Positions 1-8,515 of a stretch of 64,000 nt of DNA are shown piece after piece (the stretch's first letter is position 1; each line of letters starts with the position of its first letter). The stretch is from Proteobacteria bacterium 005FR1 (lineage in GTDB: Bacteria; Pseudomonadota; Gammaproteobacteria; Pseudomonadales; Cellvibrionaceae). The notes under the pieces were generated by a model. The model did no database searches. It was not told the origin of the DNA and saw only the letters and a list, made by a program, of their open reading frames with translations. The translations under genes and the position numbers were made by a program. The stretch covers positions 304,977-368,976 of the forward strand of contig WACF01000001.1 of NCBI GenBank assembly GCA_026192395.1, given 5' to 3'.

Positions 1-3
1 GAG

Positions 4-174
4 GAACCGGAGTTTTTAGGTCTCCCACTGCCGTCATTCCGGCGCAGGCCGGAATCCATACGAAATGAAAAGCTTTGGTCCGGTCCGCACCTAGCTGCGT
101 CGCTGACGCGCCCCGAGGTTCTTCGGTGGGCAGTACCCCTGGACCATGGATTCCGGCCTGCGCCGGAATGACGG
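4..174. repeat. REP-type palindromic unit, copy 1
   Basis: A block bounded by two 29-bp perfect inverted copies (31-59 and 146-174) of a sequence beginning CCGTCATTCCGG. Each arm is itself palindromic (ATTCCGGC-GCAG-GCCGGAAT). About 86 bp of unique sequence separates the arms, and a nearly identical block lies 282 bp downstream. The core resembles REP-like elements dispersed in many proteobacterial genomes. No transposase is present. Confidence 0.85.
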
Positions 175-285
175 TGGTAGTCGGTGGTAGTTGGTAGAGG
201 CCGGCGGACGCGAAGGAGCGCATCCAGGCCTTGCTGGAGAAAAGAAAGCCGGAATTCCCCGACCGAGCTTCTTCCCCGATGGCAT

Positions 286-454
286 GAACCGGAGTTTTTA
301 GGCCTCCCACTGCCGTCATTCCGGCGCAGGCCGGAATCCATACAAATGAAAAGCTTTGGTCCGGTCCGCACCCGGCTGCATCGCTGACGCGCCCCGAGGT
401 TCTTCGGTGGCAGTACCCATGGACCATGGATTCCGGCCTGCGCCGGAATGACGG
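286..454. repeat. REP-type palindromic unit, copy 2
   Basis: Direct repeat of the 4-174 block, including the same leading GAACCGGAG and the interior run with GGTCCGGTCCGCACC. Inverted arms are at 313-341 and 426-454. Only a few substitutions and single-base indels separate the two copies, so the duplication is recent or maintained. It is followed by simple TAGT/TTGATAG-rich sequence to about 490. I see no gene before 673. Confidence 0.85.
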
Positions 455-672
455 TAGTCGGTGGTAATTGGTAGTTGATAGTTGATAGCTAACAGAAGAT
501 AGTCCAGGTGAGCTGTTTTCCGGCGGCTGAGCGACTGGCTCCAGCTCGGCAATTTCGGTTCTCTATCTGCTTTGCCAACAGGCAAGTGCGGTGTAAGATT
601 CGCGCCTTGCCCGCGCCAGAGCTATGCTGCGGGCGCAGTGATTCCAATAGCTACAACGATTCCGAGGACCAC

Positions 673-1395
673 ATGGGTCGAGCCTACCAAAACCGCAAAG
701 CGTCCATGGCCAAGACGGCCGACGCCAAGACCAAGCTCTACAGCCGCTACGGACGGGAAATTTACGTCTGCGCCAAAAATGGCGGTGCCGATCCCGCTGG
801 CAACACGACCCTGCGCGGGATGATCGAACGGGCCCGCAAGGACCAAGTACCCAGCCACGTCATTGAAAAAGCCCTGGACAAGGCCAAAGGCGCAGGTGGA
901 GAAGATTTTGCCCCGGCCCGTTACGAAGGATTCGGTCCCGGTGGCTGCATGGTGATCGTCGAGTGCCTGACCGACAACCTCAATCGTACCATCGGTGACG
1001 TGCGCACCTGTTTCAACAAGGGCAAGGGCAAGCTGGGTACGCAGGGAACGGTATCCCACATGTTCGACCACACCCTCATCCTGGCTTTCAAACATGACGA
1101 TGAAGATGCGGTCCTGGAAGCGCTGATGAGCGCAGACGTCGAAGTGACGGACATCGAAAACGAAAACGGTCAGATCACCGTATTCGCGCCGCCCACCGAG
1201 TATGCCAAGGCCAAGCAGGCTCTGGAAACTGCCTTCGGCAACATCGATTACGAAGCCGACGCCATCCAGTTCCTGCCGCAAACCATGACAACGGTCAGCG
1301 GCGAAGACGCTGTGCACCTGGAAAAAATGCTGGGCATGCTGGACGACTGCGACGATGTGCAGAACGTCTACCACAACGCGGAAATTCAGGCGTAA
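673..1395 (+). CDS. YebC/PmpR-family protein (YeeN-like subgroup)
   Basis: A 240-residue cytoplasmic protein. It opens [15 protein letters not shown] and contains the family-typical [20 protein letters not shown] and YEGFGPGG segments in the expected order. Length matches the family (about 240). The family is described as transcriptional regulators and, in mitochondria, translational activators; recent work links YebC to relief of ribosome stalling. The N-terminus resembles the E. coli YeeN branch more than YebC itself. The ATG at 673 is chosen because homologues start with MGR and a GAGG lies a few bases upstream; an in-frame extension to 508 is not family-like. No obvious operon partner; the symporter starts 45 bp downstream. 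Confidence 0.9.
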   Translation: MGRAYQNRKASMAKTADAKTKLYSRYGREIYVCAKNGGADPAGNTTLRGMIERARKDQVPSHVIEKALDKAKGAGGEDFAPARYEGFGPGGCMVIVECLTDNLNRTIGDVRTCFNKGKGKLGTQGTVSHMFDHTLILAFKHDDEDAVLEALMSADVEVTDIENENGQITVFAPPTEYAKAKQALETAFGNIDYEADAIQFLPQTMTTVSGEDAVHLEKMLGMLDDCDDVQNVYHNAEIQA

Positions 1396-1440
1396 AAACG
1401 GTTAGACTCAGGTAAACCCTTACGTCCAGCCTGATTCTCA

Positions 1441-2997
1441 ATGCAATTACCCGCCGTCGACATCGCCACGCTGCTGCTCTATCTGGGCGGCATGCTGGCG
1501 ATGGGCTTCTACTTCTCCCGTCGCAATACCTCCACAGAAGAATACTTTCTCGGCGGCCGCCAGTTTGCCGGCTGGGTGATAGGCTTGAGTCTGGTAGGCA
1601 CGTCCATCAGCAGTGTGACCTTTCTGGCCTATCCGGCCGATGCCTTCGCGGCGGCCTGGTTGCGCTACCTTCCGAATCTAATGCTGCCGATTGCCGCGCT
1701 GTTCGCGGTGTTCATCTTCATTCCGATCTTTCGCCGCCATTCCCTGACCACCGCTTACGAATATCTGGAGCTGCGTTTCGGCCCCGGTGTACGTGCCTAC
1801 GGGGCGGCGGCCTTCGTGCTCGCACAGCTGGTGCGAATCAGTACGATTCTTTATTTGCTGGCGCTGTTGATCCATGAAGTGACCGGGCTGGGTGCGATGT
1901 GGAGTGTCTTTGTCGCGGGCGGCTTCGTCGCGCTCTACACCATCATCGGCGGAATCGATGCGGTGATCTGGACTGACGTGATGCAGACCGTTGTGCTGAT
2001 CCTGGGCGGGCTTATCGCCTTGCTCGTGGTCGTACAGGCGCTGCCGGGCGGATTGGGGCAAATAGTCGAAGTGGCAAGCGCCCAGGGCAAGTTGTCCTTT
2101 GCGGACTGGCGGGCGGGGGAGACGGTGCCACTGAGCTGGGATCTGTCCCTGCTGAACAAAACCGGCACCATGATGTTGATTCTGGGGCTGGTGAACTGGC
2201 TCACCGAATATTCCAGCAACCAGAATGTGGTGCAGCGCTATATTGCCGCTCGCAGTGACCGCGAGGCCCGAAAGGCGGTGTGGGTCTGTGTGTTCGCGAG
2301 TCTGCCGATCTGGGCTTTCTACATGTTTCTGGGCACGGCCCTGTATGTCTTCTATGTGCAATTCCCCGCACCGGAAGTGACTCAGATGCTCGACGGCAGC
2401 CGCAAGGCTGAACAGATTCTTCCCTGGTTCATTCTGCGGGAGCTCCCGGTGGGGCTGACAGGCATTGTGATTGCCGCGGCGCTGGCCGCGGCCATGTCCT
2501 CGCTGGACAGCAGCATCAACGCGATTGCGACCGTCTCCATCAACGATATCTATCGCCGCTTCATTCGCCGGGATGCCGATGATCGCCACTACCTGCGGGT
2601 CGCCTTCGGGGTGGCGACCGCCAGCAGTGTGCTGATGATGGCCGGCGCAATTTACATTCTCAATGCGGACACGCAGACCCTGCAGGATTACGCCACCATT
2701 CTCGTTTCACTGTTCGGGGGTGGTTTGCTGGGGCTGTACGCTATCGGCTTCGTGACGCGATCGCTGCGCGGAATCATCCCTTGGGTCGGTATCGGCGCCA
2801 CGGTCGCTTTTACCGCGTTTACCATTGCCGTCAGCAAGGGCTGGCTGGACGTCTCCCTGCCCTTTGATCTTTACTACACCAGTATTTTGGCCAATCTGGT
2901 GATGGTTGCCGGCATATTACTGGCCTGTCTTGGCAAGCACATGTTGGCGCGCCGCGCTGCGGTCCCAGCGGACCAGCCCGTCGAGGGGGCGGTCTAG
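1441..2997 (+). CDS. Sodium:solute symporter family protein
   Basis: A 518-residue polytopic inner-membrane protein with about 13 hydrophobic segments. Family hallmarks are the early EEYFLGGRQ (after TM1) and the serine-rich LVGTSISSVTFL of TM2, plus the AMSSLDSSINAIATVS segment around residue 355-370, which in the SSS/SLC5 family contributes to the Na2 site. The substrate (sugar, sialic acid, other) cannot be told from sequence by eye. It stands alone between the YebC-family gene and a flavin oxidoreductase on the same strand. The start ATG directly precedes the first transmembrane segment. Confidence 0.9.
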   Translation: MQLPAVDIATLLLYLGGMLAMGFYFSRRNTSTEEYFLGGRQFAGWVIGLSLVGTSISSVTFLAYPADAFAAAWLRYLPNLMLPIAALFAVFIFIPIFRRHSLTTAYEYLELRFGPGVRAYGAAAFVLAQLVRISTILYLLALLIHEVTGLGAMWSVFVAGGFVALYTIIGGIDAVIWTDVMQTVVLILGGLIALLVVVQALPGGLGQIVEVASAQGKLSFADWRAGETVPLSWDLSLLNKTGTMMLILGLVNWLTEYSSNQNVVQRYIAARSDREARKAVWVCVFASLPIWAFYMFLGTALYVFYVQFPAPEVTQMLDGSRKAEQILPWFILRELPVGLTGIVIAAALAAAMSSLDSSINAIATVSINDIYRRFIRRDADDRHYLRVAFGVATASSVLMMAGAIYILNADTQTLQDYATILVSLFGGGLLGLYAIGFVTRSLRGIIPWVGIGATVAFTAFTIAVSKGWLDVSLPFDLYYTSILANLVMVAGILLACLGKHMLARRAAVPADQPVEGAV

Positions 2998-3069
2998 CGC
3001 GGGCGCCATTGCGATTTTTCGTCCTCCCTGCCACAGTACTGACCCGACTTACAGCCGACGGAGCAGTAG

Positions 3070-4053
3070 ATGGCCGATCTCTCCATTCTCGACCTCGTCC
3101 GTGTCACTCAAGGGGCCACGCCCGCCGACGCACTCAACAACGCCCGCGATCTCGCCGCCCATGCGGAGGATTGGGGCTACCGCCGTTTCTGGGTGGCGGA
3201 GCATCACAACATTCCAAGCATCGCCAGCGCCGCCACATCGGTGGTGATCGCCCATATTGCCGCCGGGACCTCGCGGATTCGGGTGGGCGCCGGTGGCATC
3301 ATGTTGCCCAACCATTCCCCGCTGGTGATTGCCGAGCAGTTCGGCACTCTGGCGCACCTGTTTCCCGATCGCATCGATCTCGGTCTGGGTCGCGCGCCCG
3401 GTACGGACCAGATGACCTTGCGTGCGCTGCGCCGCACCCCGATGGCGGCTGAAAATTTTCCTTCCGACGTGCTCGAGCTCCAGACGCTGCTCGGCCCCGG
3501 CGAGCCGGGCCAACGAATCCATGCCACGCCGGGGGAGGGGACGCAGGTGCCGCTTTGGATCCTCGGCTCCAGCACCTTCGGTGCGGCCCTCGCAGCGGAA
3601 TTCGGTTTGCCCTACGCCTTTGCCTCGCATTTTGCGCCGCAGCAGTTGATGAGTGCATTGGAGATCTATCGCAGCCGCTTCAAACCCTCGGCGCAGCTTG
3701 ATCGGCCCCATGCCATGGCGGGCATAAACATCATCGCCGCGGAAACCGAGCAGGAAGCCCGCCGACTCGCCACCACCCAGCAGATGTCCTTCGTCAACCT
3801 GTTTCGCGGTAAGCGGGGATTGAGTCAGCCACCCATCGATGATATGGACAGCTACTGGAGCCCCGCGGAGAAGGCGCAGGTTCAGGAGCTGATGTCCCGT
3901 TCGGTGGTGGGCTCGCCCGATCAGGTTCGCGCTGGCATCGAAGCTTTTGTGGCGGAAACCGGGGTGGACGAGTTGATGGTGGTTTCCGACGTTTATGATC
4001 ATGCTGCCCGTTTGCATTCCTTCGAACTGATTGCGGCGGCGAACCCGGAGTAG
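3070..4053 (+). CDS. Luciferase-like flavin-dependent oxidoreductase (YhbW-type)
   Basis: A 327-residue soluble protein of the LLM class (bacterial luciferase-like TIM barrel using FMNH2). Seen: the N-terminal strand LSILDLVRV, the RFWVAEHHN motif, the [18 protein letters not shown] segment and [12 protein letters not shown]-like [12 protein letters not shown], all typical of the YhbW/MsnO8 branch. The C-terminus has [15 protein letters not shown], the usual late-barrel motif. Substrate unknown. Start at 3070 is preceded by GGAG in GACGGAGCAGTAG. It is monocistronic as far as can be seen. Confidence 0.9.
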   Translation: MADLSILDLVRVTQGATPADALNNARDLAAHAEDWGYRRFWVAEHHNIPSIASAATSVVIAHIAAGTSRIRVGAGGIMLPNHSPLVIAEQFGTLAHLFPDRIDLGLGRAPGTDQMTLRALRRTPMAAENFPSDVLELQTLLGPGEPGQRIHATPGEGTQVPLWILGSSTFGAALAAEFGLPYAFASHFAPQQLMSALEIYRSRFKPSAQLDRPHAMAGINIIAAETEQEARRLATTQQMSFVNLFRGKRGLSQPPIDDMDSYWSPAEKAQVQELMSRSVVGSPDQVRAGIEAFVAETGVDELMVVSDVYDHAARLHSFELIAAANPE

Positions 4054-4144
4054 GTATCAGCGGGCAAGAACTGCCAGGCTCGCGTGAAGTCCCAAGGGGC
4101 ACAAGATCTCGAGAACACCACGTCAAAAACAAGAGGAGCCAACG

Positions 4145-4486
4145 ATGGAGTGGTATCTGGAAGTTCTGAAGAAATACGCCGTATTCGACGGCCGCGCACA
4201 GCGGGTGGAATTCTGGTGGTTTGTGCTGATCAATCTGATCATTGCGGTGGTGCTGGGCTGGATTTCCGAAACGCTCAGTTCCATCTACGGCCTGGCGGTC
4301 CTGCTGCCCGCCATTGGCGTCTCCATCCGTCGGCTGCATGACACCGGCCGCACCGGCTGGTGGCTGTTACTGAGCTTCCTTCCAGTGATTGGCACCATCA
4401 TTCTCATCATCTTCTACGTGCAGGACAGCGAAGAAGGGACCAACGAGTACGGACCCAACCCTAAAGCGCTGGGCCGCCCGGCCTGA
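4145..4486 (+). CDS. DUF805 family small membrane protein
   Basis: A 113-residue membrane protein with three or four hydrophobic segments. The order is the DUF805 one: N-terminal YAVFDGRAQRVEFWWF, then SIRRLHDTGRTGWWLLL, then a short acidic tail ending in NEYGPNP. E. coli YhaH/YhaI are the known members; function is undefined. A good GAGGAG lies just before the ATG. The next gene on this strand starts 332 bp away. Confidence 0.92.
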   Translation: MEWYLEVLKKYAVFDGRAQRVEFWWFVLINLIIAVVLGWISETLSSIYGLAVLLPAIGVSIRRLHDTGRTGWWLLLSFLPVIGTIILIIFYVQDSEEGTNEYGPNPKALGRPA

Positions 4487-4753
4487 GCTCGACCTCTCCC
4501 CTGAATCCTGCCCACAGAATGCTGGAGGTGACTGGCATCCGCCATCACTTCCGGCCATTCCGTCCTCCGTTTGAGCGGCCCGCCAGTGGAAGAATCGCCC
4601 TGGAGCGACTATGTTGATACGACCTGCGCTAGAATATGGCGGCATTTCCGCGACAGTCGCCCGGGTTACTTGCTCAGGGGCTTTCCGCCGGACCTGACCG
4701 GATGAGGACCGGGACGTTTTTCAGGCGTTTCAAGACCATCCATAACCAAAATA

Positions 4754-4809
4754 GCTATTGATAACGAAGGCTATCAATAACGAAGGCTATCAATAACGAA
4801 GTAACGAAG
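4754..4809 (+). repeat. 16-bp tandem repeat, 3.5 units
   Basis: Three units of GCTATYRATAACGAAG (4754-4769, 4770-4785, 4786-4801) and a partial TAACGAAG (4802-4809), ending 9 bp before the SapC-family start. The first unit reads TTG where the others read TCA, so TATTGATA (4756-4763) and TATCAATA (4772-4779) form an 8-bp perfect inverted repeat. The rest of the 4487-4753 gap holds no gene that I can see. Confidence 0.85.
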
Positions 4810-4818
4810 AGGCACTTC

Positions 4819-5595
4819 ATGACCACCATGCTGATTTACGACAAGATCGTCCCCCTCAACAAGGAGCGCCACAAGGACCTCAAGCTGAGCATCGATAATC
4901 TGAAGTTCACGCGCGGCACCCATTTCGTGCCCATGGCGGCCGTTGAGCTTTTTCAGGCCGCTCGGGATCTGGCGGTTGTGTTCGCCGGCGGCGAAGGCAA
5001 GAACATGGGCCTGATTGCGCTGCTGGGCGTGAAGGAAGGCGAGAATCTGTTCGTAAATGAAGACGGCCAGTGGGATAACGAAACCTACCTGCCGGCCTAT
5101 TTCCGCCGCTATCCCTTCGTTCTCGCCAAGGGCGACAACGACAACTTTACCGTGTGCTTCGACGAAAGCTTTGAAGGCTTCTCCGCAGACAAGGGCAAGG
5201 AGCTGTTCGCGGAAGAGGGCAAGCCCAGCGAACTGCTGAACAACATGGTTGGCTTCCTCAACGGCTACTCGCAGGACATGGAGCGCACCCGCCTGTTCGT
5301 GGAGCGTTTGCAGGAGCTGGATCTGCTGGTCAAGCGCGAACTGCGCGTGGCCGACAAGCAGGGCAAGAGCTACTTCCTGCGTGACCTGCATCTGGTGGAC
5401 GAAGAAAAACTGGCCAAGCTCGACGATGAGACTCTGGGCAAGCTGCACCGCGATGGTCATCTCGGCTGGATTTACGCGCATCTGGTCTCTGTGGGCAATG
5501 CCAGCCGACTGGCGCTCAGGATCCCCGTGGATGCAAATGCTGCCGCGGCTCCGGCTGAGACTGCAGCCAACGAAGAGCCCGCTACTGCAGAGTAG
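4819..5595 (+). CDS. SapC family protein
   Basis: A 258-residue protein. It begins with a YDKIVPLNKERHKDLKL segment and continues with FVPMAAVELFQAARDLAVVFA, the conserved N-terminal part of the SapC family (PF07277), and later the WDNETYLPAYFRRYPF segment. The family was named after an S-layer-associated Campylobacter gene but its role elsewhere is unknown. The C-terminal 25 residues are Ala/Glu-rich and low complexity. There is no clear signal peptide. A strong hairpin terminator follows the stop. The unusual tandem repeat occupies its leader. Confidence 0.88.
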   Translation: MTTMLIYDKIVPLNKERHKDLKLSIDNLKFTRGTHFVPMAAVELFQAARDLAVVFAGGEGKNMGLIALLGVKEGENLFVNEDGQWDNETYLPAYFRRYPFVLAKGDNDNFTVCFDESFEGFSADKGKELFAEEGKPSELLNNMVGFLNGYSQDMERTRLFVERLQELDLLVKRELRVADKQGKSYFLRDLHLVDEEKLAKLDDETLGKLHRDGHLGWIYAHLVSVGNASRLALRIPVDANAAAAPAETAANEEPATAE

Positions 5596-5646
5596 TGGGA
5601 AGAGGGGCCGCAAGGGCCCTTTTGCCGTAGCATTCCAGGTTGCTAG

Positions 5647-5706
5647 AAAGCGGCTGCGCTGCCCAACTCCGAGCGGGAGTCGGGCAGCGCAGCCGCTTTC
5701 GTTTTA
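5647..5706. terminator. Bidirectional hairpin terminator
   Basis: An 18-bp perfect stem, 5647-5664 paired with 5682-5699, with a smaller inner stem ACTCC/GGAGT (5666-5670 / 5676-5680). It is followed on the plus strand by CGTTTTAG. It lies between the convergent SapC gene and the Old Yellow Enzyme gene, whose stop is at 5704-5706, so it probably ends both transcripts. Confidence 0.88.
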
Positions 5707-6801
5707 GATGAGATGTTCGCGATCGATTTTTTCGAAGGGCTTGAGCTGGTCGAACTGTCCCTTTCTCACCTTGTTCACCCAGTCCGGATCGGTCAGCAAA
5801 GCGCGGCCAATGGCGATCAGGTCGAACTCTCCGTTCTCCATCCGTTCGATCAGGTTGTCGATATTGGCGACTGCCGCCCCCTCGCCCTGAAACGCTGAGA
5901 TGAACTCCTGATCCAGGCCCACACTGCCCACACTGATGGTCGGCTTGCCGGTGATCTCCTTGGTCCAGCCTGCGAGATTGAGGTCTGAGCCCTCGAATTC
6001 CGGTTCCCAGAAGCGGCGCTGACTGCAATGGAAAATATCAACACCCGCATTGCTCAGAGGCTCAAGAAACTGCGCCAGTCGCTCGGGCGTGGGCGCGAGC
6101 TTGGCGGTATAGTCCTGTAGCTTCCATTGCGACCACCGCAGCACGAGCGGGAAATCCCTGCCGCAGCGGCTTCGAATCTCGCGAATGATTTCCACCGCGA
6201 ACTGGGTACGCGCCACCAGGCTGCCACCGTACTTATCTGATCGCTCGTTGGTGCCGTCCCAAAAAAACTGGTCGATCAAATAGCCGTGCGCCCCGTGGAC
6301 TTCCACTCCGTCGAATCCGAGTCGTTGTGCTTCCGCGGCGGCCTGTCCATAGGCTTTGATCAGCGCGTCAATGTTTTCCAGCGTCAGCGGCTCGAAGATT
6401 TTTTTCCCGGGCGCCACCAGTCCCGAAGGCGAAGCAGTCGGCGCATCGGGATGCGGTCCGGTGCCCGGACGTCGAGTGGAACCCACATGCCAGATCTGCG
6501 GCATCATTTTGCCGCCGGCGGCATGAACGGTATCAATCACGTTCTTCCAGCCGGCCAGCGCATCATCGCCAAAAAATGAAGGATAGGTGATGCTGTCAGT
6601 GGCGGCGGGATAGTCGATCAATGTGCCTTCCGAGATGATCAGCCCGGTTCCACCTTCCACGCGCTTGCGATAATACTCGGCCACATTCGGGCCAGGTATT
6701 CCGCCGAGGGAAAAGCCTCGCGTCATGGGTGCCATCACCGTGCGGTTGGCAAGCTTCAATGAACCGTGCTCGAAAGGTTTAAACAAGACATCATTGCTCA
6801 T
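5704..6801 (-). CDS. NADH:flavin oxidoreductase / Old Yellow Enzyme family
   Basis: A 365-residue FMN-dependent TIM-barrel enzyme of the OYE family, which reduces activated C=C bonds or nitro compounds with NAD(P)H. Seen: LANRTVMAPMTR at the N-terminus (flavin contact), GLIISEGT, QIWHVGS, and GVEVHGAHGYLIDQFF with the two active-site histidines. Near the C-terminus a DLIAIGRALLTDPDW segment binds the FMN phosphate. It is the last gene of the tetR-gst-oye unit, 61 bp after the GST-like gene, which suggests an inducible electrophile-handling operon. Confidence 0.93.
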   Translation of the reverse strand: MSNDVLFKPFEHGSLKLANRTVMAPMTRGFSLGGIPGPNVAEYYRKRVEGGTGLIISEGTLIDYPAATDSITYPSFFGDDALAGWKNVIDTVHAAGGKMMPQIWHVGSTRRPGTGPHPDAPTASPSGLVAPGKKIFEPLTLENIDALIKAYGQAAAEAQRLGFDGVEVHGAHGYLIDQFFWDGTNERSDKYGGSLVARTQFAVEIIREIRSRCGRDFPLVLRWSQWKLQDYTAKLAPTPERLAQFLEPLSNAGVDIFHCSQRRFWEPEFEGSDLNLAGWTKEITGKPTISVGSVGLDQEFISAFQGEGAAVANIDNLIERMENGEFDLIAIGRALLTDPDWVNKVRKGQFDQLKPFEKIDREHLI

Positions 6802-6862
6802 GGATAGGCCTTGGGGAATGTGGAGACGAAAGGGAGTGAGTGGCGGTCTTCATCGTCGGACA

Positions 6863-7630
6863 TCAACGCGGGCCCGATGGCGCGTGCTTCGGCAGCTTTG
6901 GTAGAGCGCCGATCAGACCGTCGGGCCGCGCCTTTGCCAGCATGCGTTGATAGGCGGGACGTGCTTCTGCCTTTTTCTTCCAGGCCGCGACCCGGGAAAA
7001 TTGCTGCTCGTCGACGATGTTGAGCGAAGTGGCAACGTTTAGCGGGAACATCATCATGATGTCCGCTGCGGAAAAATCCTCACCGCCGAACCACTCGTGT
7101 TCGGCCAGGTAATTCTCAGCGAACTGCACGGTTGCTTCGGAATCGACCAGTCGTGAGCGGACTGTGGGCGGCTCTTTCATCCACGCCCGGTAATCTGAAA
7201 ACACGCGCGCGGCGAGCGTGCCTTCGGCGTAGTGCATCCACATCAGATGATACGGATAGTCTGGGCTGTCCAGCGCCGGCTGCAGTTGGTCGGGCGCATA
7301 GCGATCAAGAATCAGCTCGATGATTGCCCCTGATTCCACCAGGATCTGATCGCCAAGCATCACCGTGGGTGCCATCGGCATGTCCGGGTTAATCTTCTTG
7401 ATATTCGCCATGGAACCGGCCAGATCGCCGCGTTCGAATATGAGCTGGTAGGGCATGTTCAATTCTTCCATCAGCCACACCAGGCGTTCCGAGCGACGAC
7501 CTTCCAAGTGGTAGATCTTGAGCATCGGCAAAGCAGCGTGGTTTGAAGAGTCGGAGCCGGTTTGTGCCAGAAGTGATTGGGCGGTAAATCCGACCAGGGT
7601 GGCGGCGAGCAGGGCGAGCAGAGTTTTCAT
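6863..7630 (-). CDS. Glutathione S-transferase-like protein with signal peptide
   Basis: A 255-residue protein. Residues 1-24 (MKTLLALLAATLVGF..., ending in SLLAQ) are a convincing Sec signal peptide; residues 39-115 are a thioredoxin-fold GST N-terminal domain (LKIYHLEGRRSERLVWLMEEL, PTVMLGDQILVESGAIIELIL), and 130-240 the helical GST C-terminal domain with FSAADIMM. Cytosolic GSTs normally lack export signals, so a periplasmic location is unusual. The ATG at 7630 is supported by GGAG 7 nt upstream; a longer in-frame extension to 7789 would overlap the tetR gene and hide the signal peptide. It lies in an apparent operon with the upstream regulator and downstream oxidoreductase. Confidence 0.85.
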   Translation of the reverse strand: MKTLLALLAATLVGFTAQSLLAQTGSDSSNHAALPMLKIYHLEGRRSERLVWLMEELNMPYQLIFERGDLAGSMANIKKINPDMPMAPTVMLGDQILVESGAIIELILDRYAPDQLQPALDSPDYPYHLMWMHYAEGTLAARVFSDYRAWMKEPPTVRSRLVDSEATVQFAENYLAEHEWFGGEDFSAADIMMMFPLNVATSLNIVDEQQFSRVAAWKKKAEARPAYQRMLAKARPDGLIGALPKLPKHAPSGPR

Positions 7631-7775
7631 GGGCAATCTCCAGTGCGTTTTTGGTGGCTTCCTGAATGTTTGAGAGACTCTCTTGGTCGTTTTTCGGGCA
7701 GACGCCACAGCTCGCGTGAGATGCTCGTCCATGACGATAACCGAGAAGAGTTCACTTGCCGGTGAGAATGCGGAG

Positions 7776-8330
7776 CTACTCGCCAGCAACGGAAAAAATG
7801 TACTCGCGTGCGTCTTTCAGGATTCGGTCGGAAAATTGTTTGTCGTTTACAAGACGCGAAAGCGTAAGCGCGCCGACCATCAGGCAGGTGATGGGAATTG
7901 CCAGCTGCTCGCCGTCGGCTCGCTGTACCGCACGCGAAATCGTTTCCACATGGCGTTGGAGATGGGCATCCATAATGGCGCGGGTCTGTTCGTCGGAGCG
8001 CACAACTTCGCTCGCCAGTGCTGAAACGGCGCATCCAGAGATGGGGGTATCGCGGTGAGTGCGGCTCAGATACTGGCGAACCATGCGGTTCAATGAGGGC
8101 TGGGTGCTCTCCTCGTAGATCTCGCTTTCGTGGAGGGCTTTTTCCAACGCGGCCGCCATGAGCTCCGCTCGCGAAGCAAAGTGGCCATAGAAGCCACCGT
8201 GGGTGAGCTCCGCATCCTTCATGACATCAGCGATGCTGAAGCCGTTCAGGCCGCATTCGCGAATCCGGCGCGCCGCGGCGTTGACGATGCGTTCGCGGCT
8301 CAATGCTTTCTCTTCCTGGGAATGGCCCAT
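7776..8330 (-). CDS. TetR/AcrR family transcriptional regulator
   Basis: A 184-residue repressor-type protein. The N-terminal helix-turn-helix (about residues 10-55) shows RIVNAAARRIRECGLNGFSIADVMKDAELTHGGFYGHFASRAEL, read in pieces, which is the classic TetR layout with the HGGFYGHF recognition helix. The C-terminal region is helical and would bind a ligand. It is the first gene of the minus-strand unit with the GST-like and OYE genes, the usual arrangement for a self-regulated detoxification operon. ATG 8330 is preferred over GTG 8336 on spacing from AAGAG; both are possible. Confidence 0.9.
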   Translation of the reverse strand: MGHSQEEKALSRERIVNAAARRIRECGLNGFSIADVMKDAELTHGGFYGHFASRAELMAAALEKALHESEIYEESTQPSLNRMVRQYLSRTHRDTPISGCAVSALASEVVRSDEQTRAIMDAHLQRHVETISRAVQRADGEQLAIPITCLMVGALTLSRLVNDKQFSDRILKDAREYIFSVAGE

Positions 8331-8362
8331 CTGCACAGCTCTTGCTCATCATTAGCGTCAGG

Positions 8363-8391
8363 ATGATAGGTATCATGCACGTGGATGTCAA
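8363..8391 (-). promoter_or_regulatory. Sigma-70-type promoter with palindromic operator for the tetR unit
   Basis: On the minus strand a perfect -35 TTGACA (8386-8391), a 17-nt spacer and a -10 TATCAT (8363-8368). A 14-bp perfect inverted repeat ATGATA-GG-TATCAT (8363-8376) covers the -10 element, the place where a TetR repressor would block RNA polymerase. The expected start is near 8356, giving a leader of about 26 nt. Confidence 0.75.
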
Positions 8392-8515
8392 TCATCATGC
8401 AAGGTGCCAACCCGGCCCTGACAGGAAACGGTCGTGGGGTGTCGTTGCGAACTGAACGCGACCTGCCAAGTCGGACAGTAAATACTGAGGGAGAATGAGC
8501 TAAGGTGATCTCTGG

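Noticed and set aside
1678-2589. A 303-codon minus-strand frame
   Set aside because: Antisense to the sodium:solute symporter gene. His/Asp/Gln-rich product without domains.
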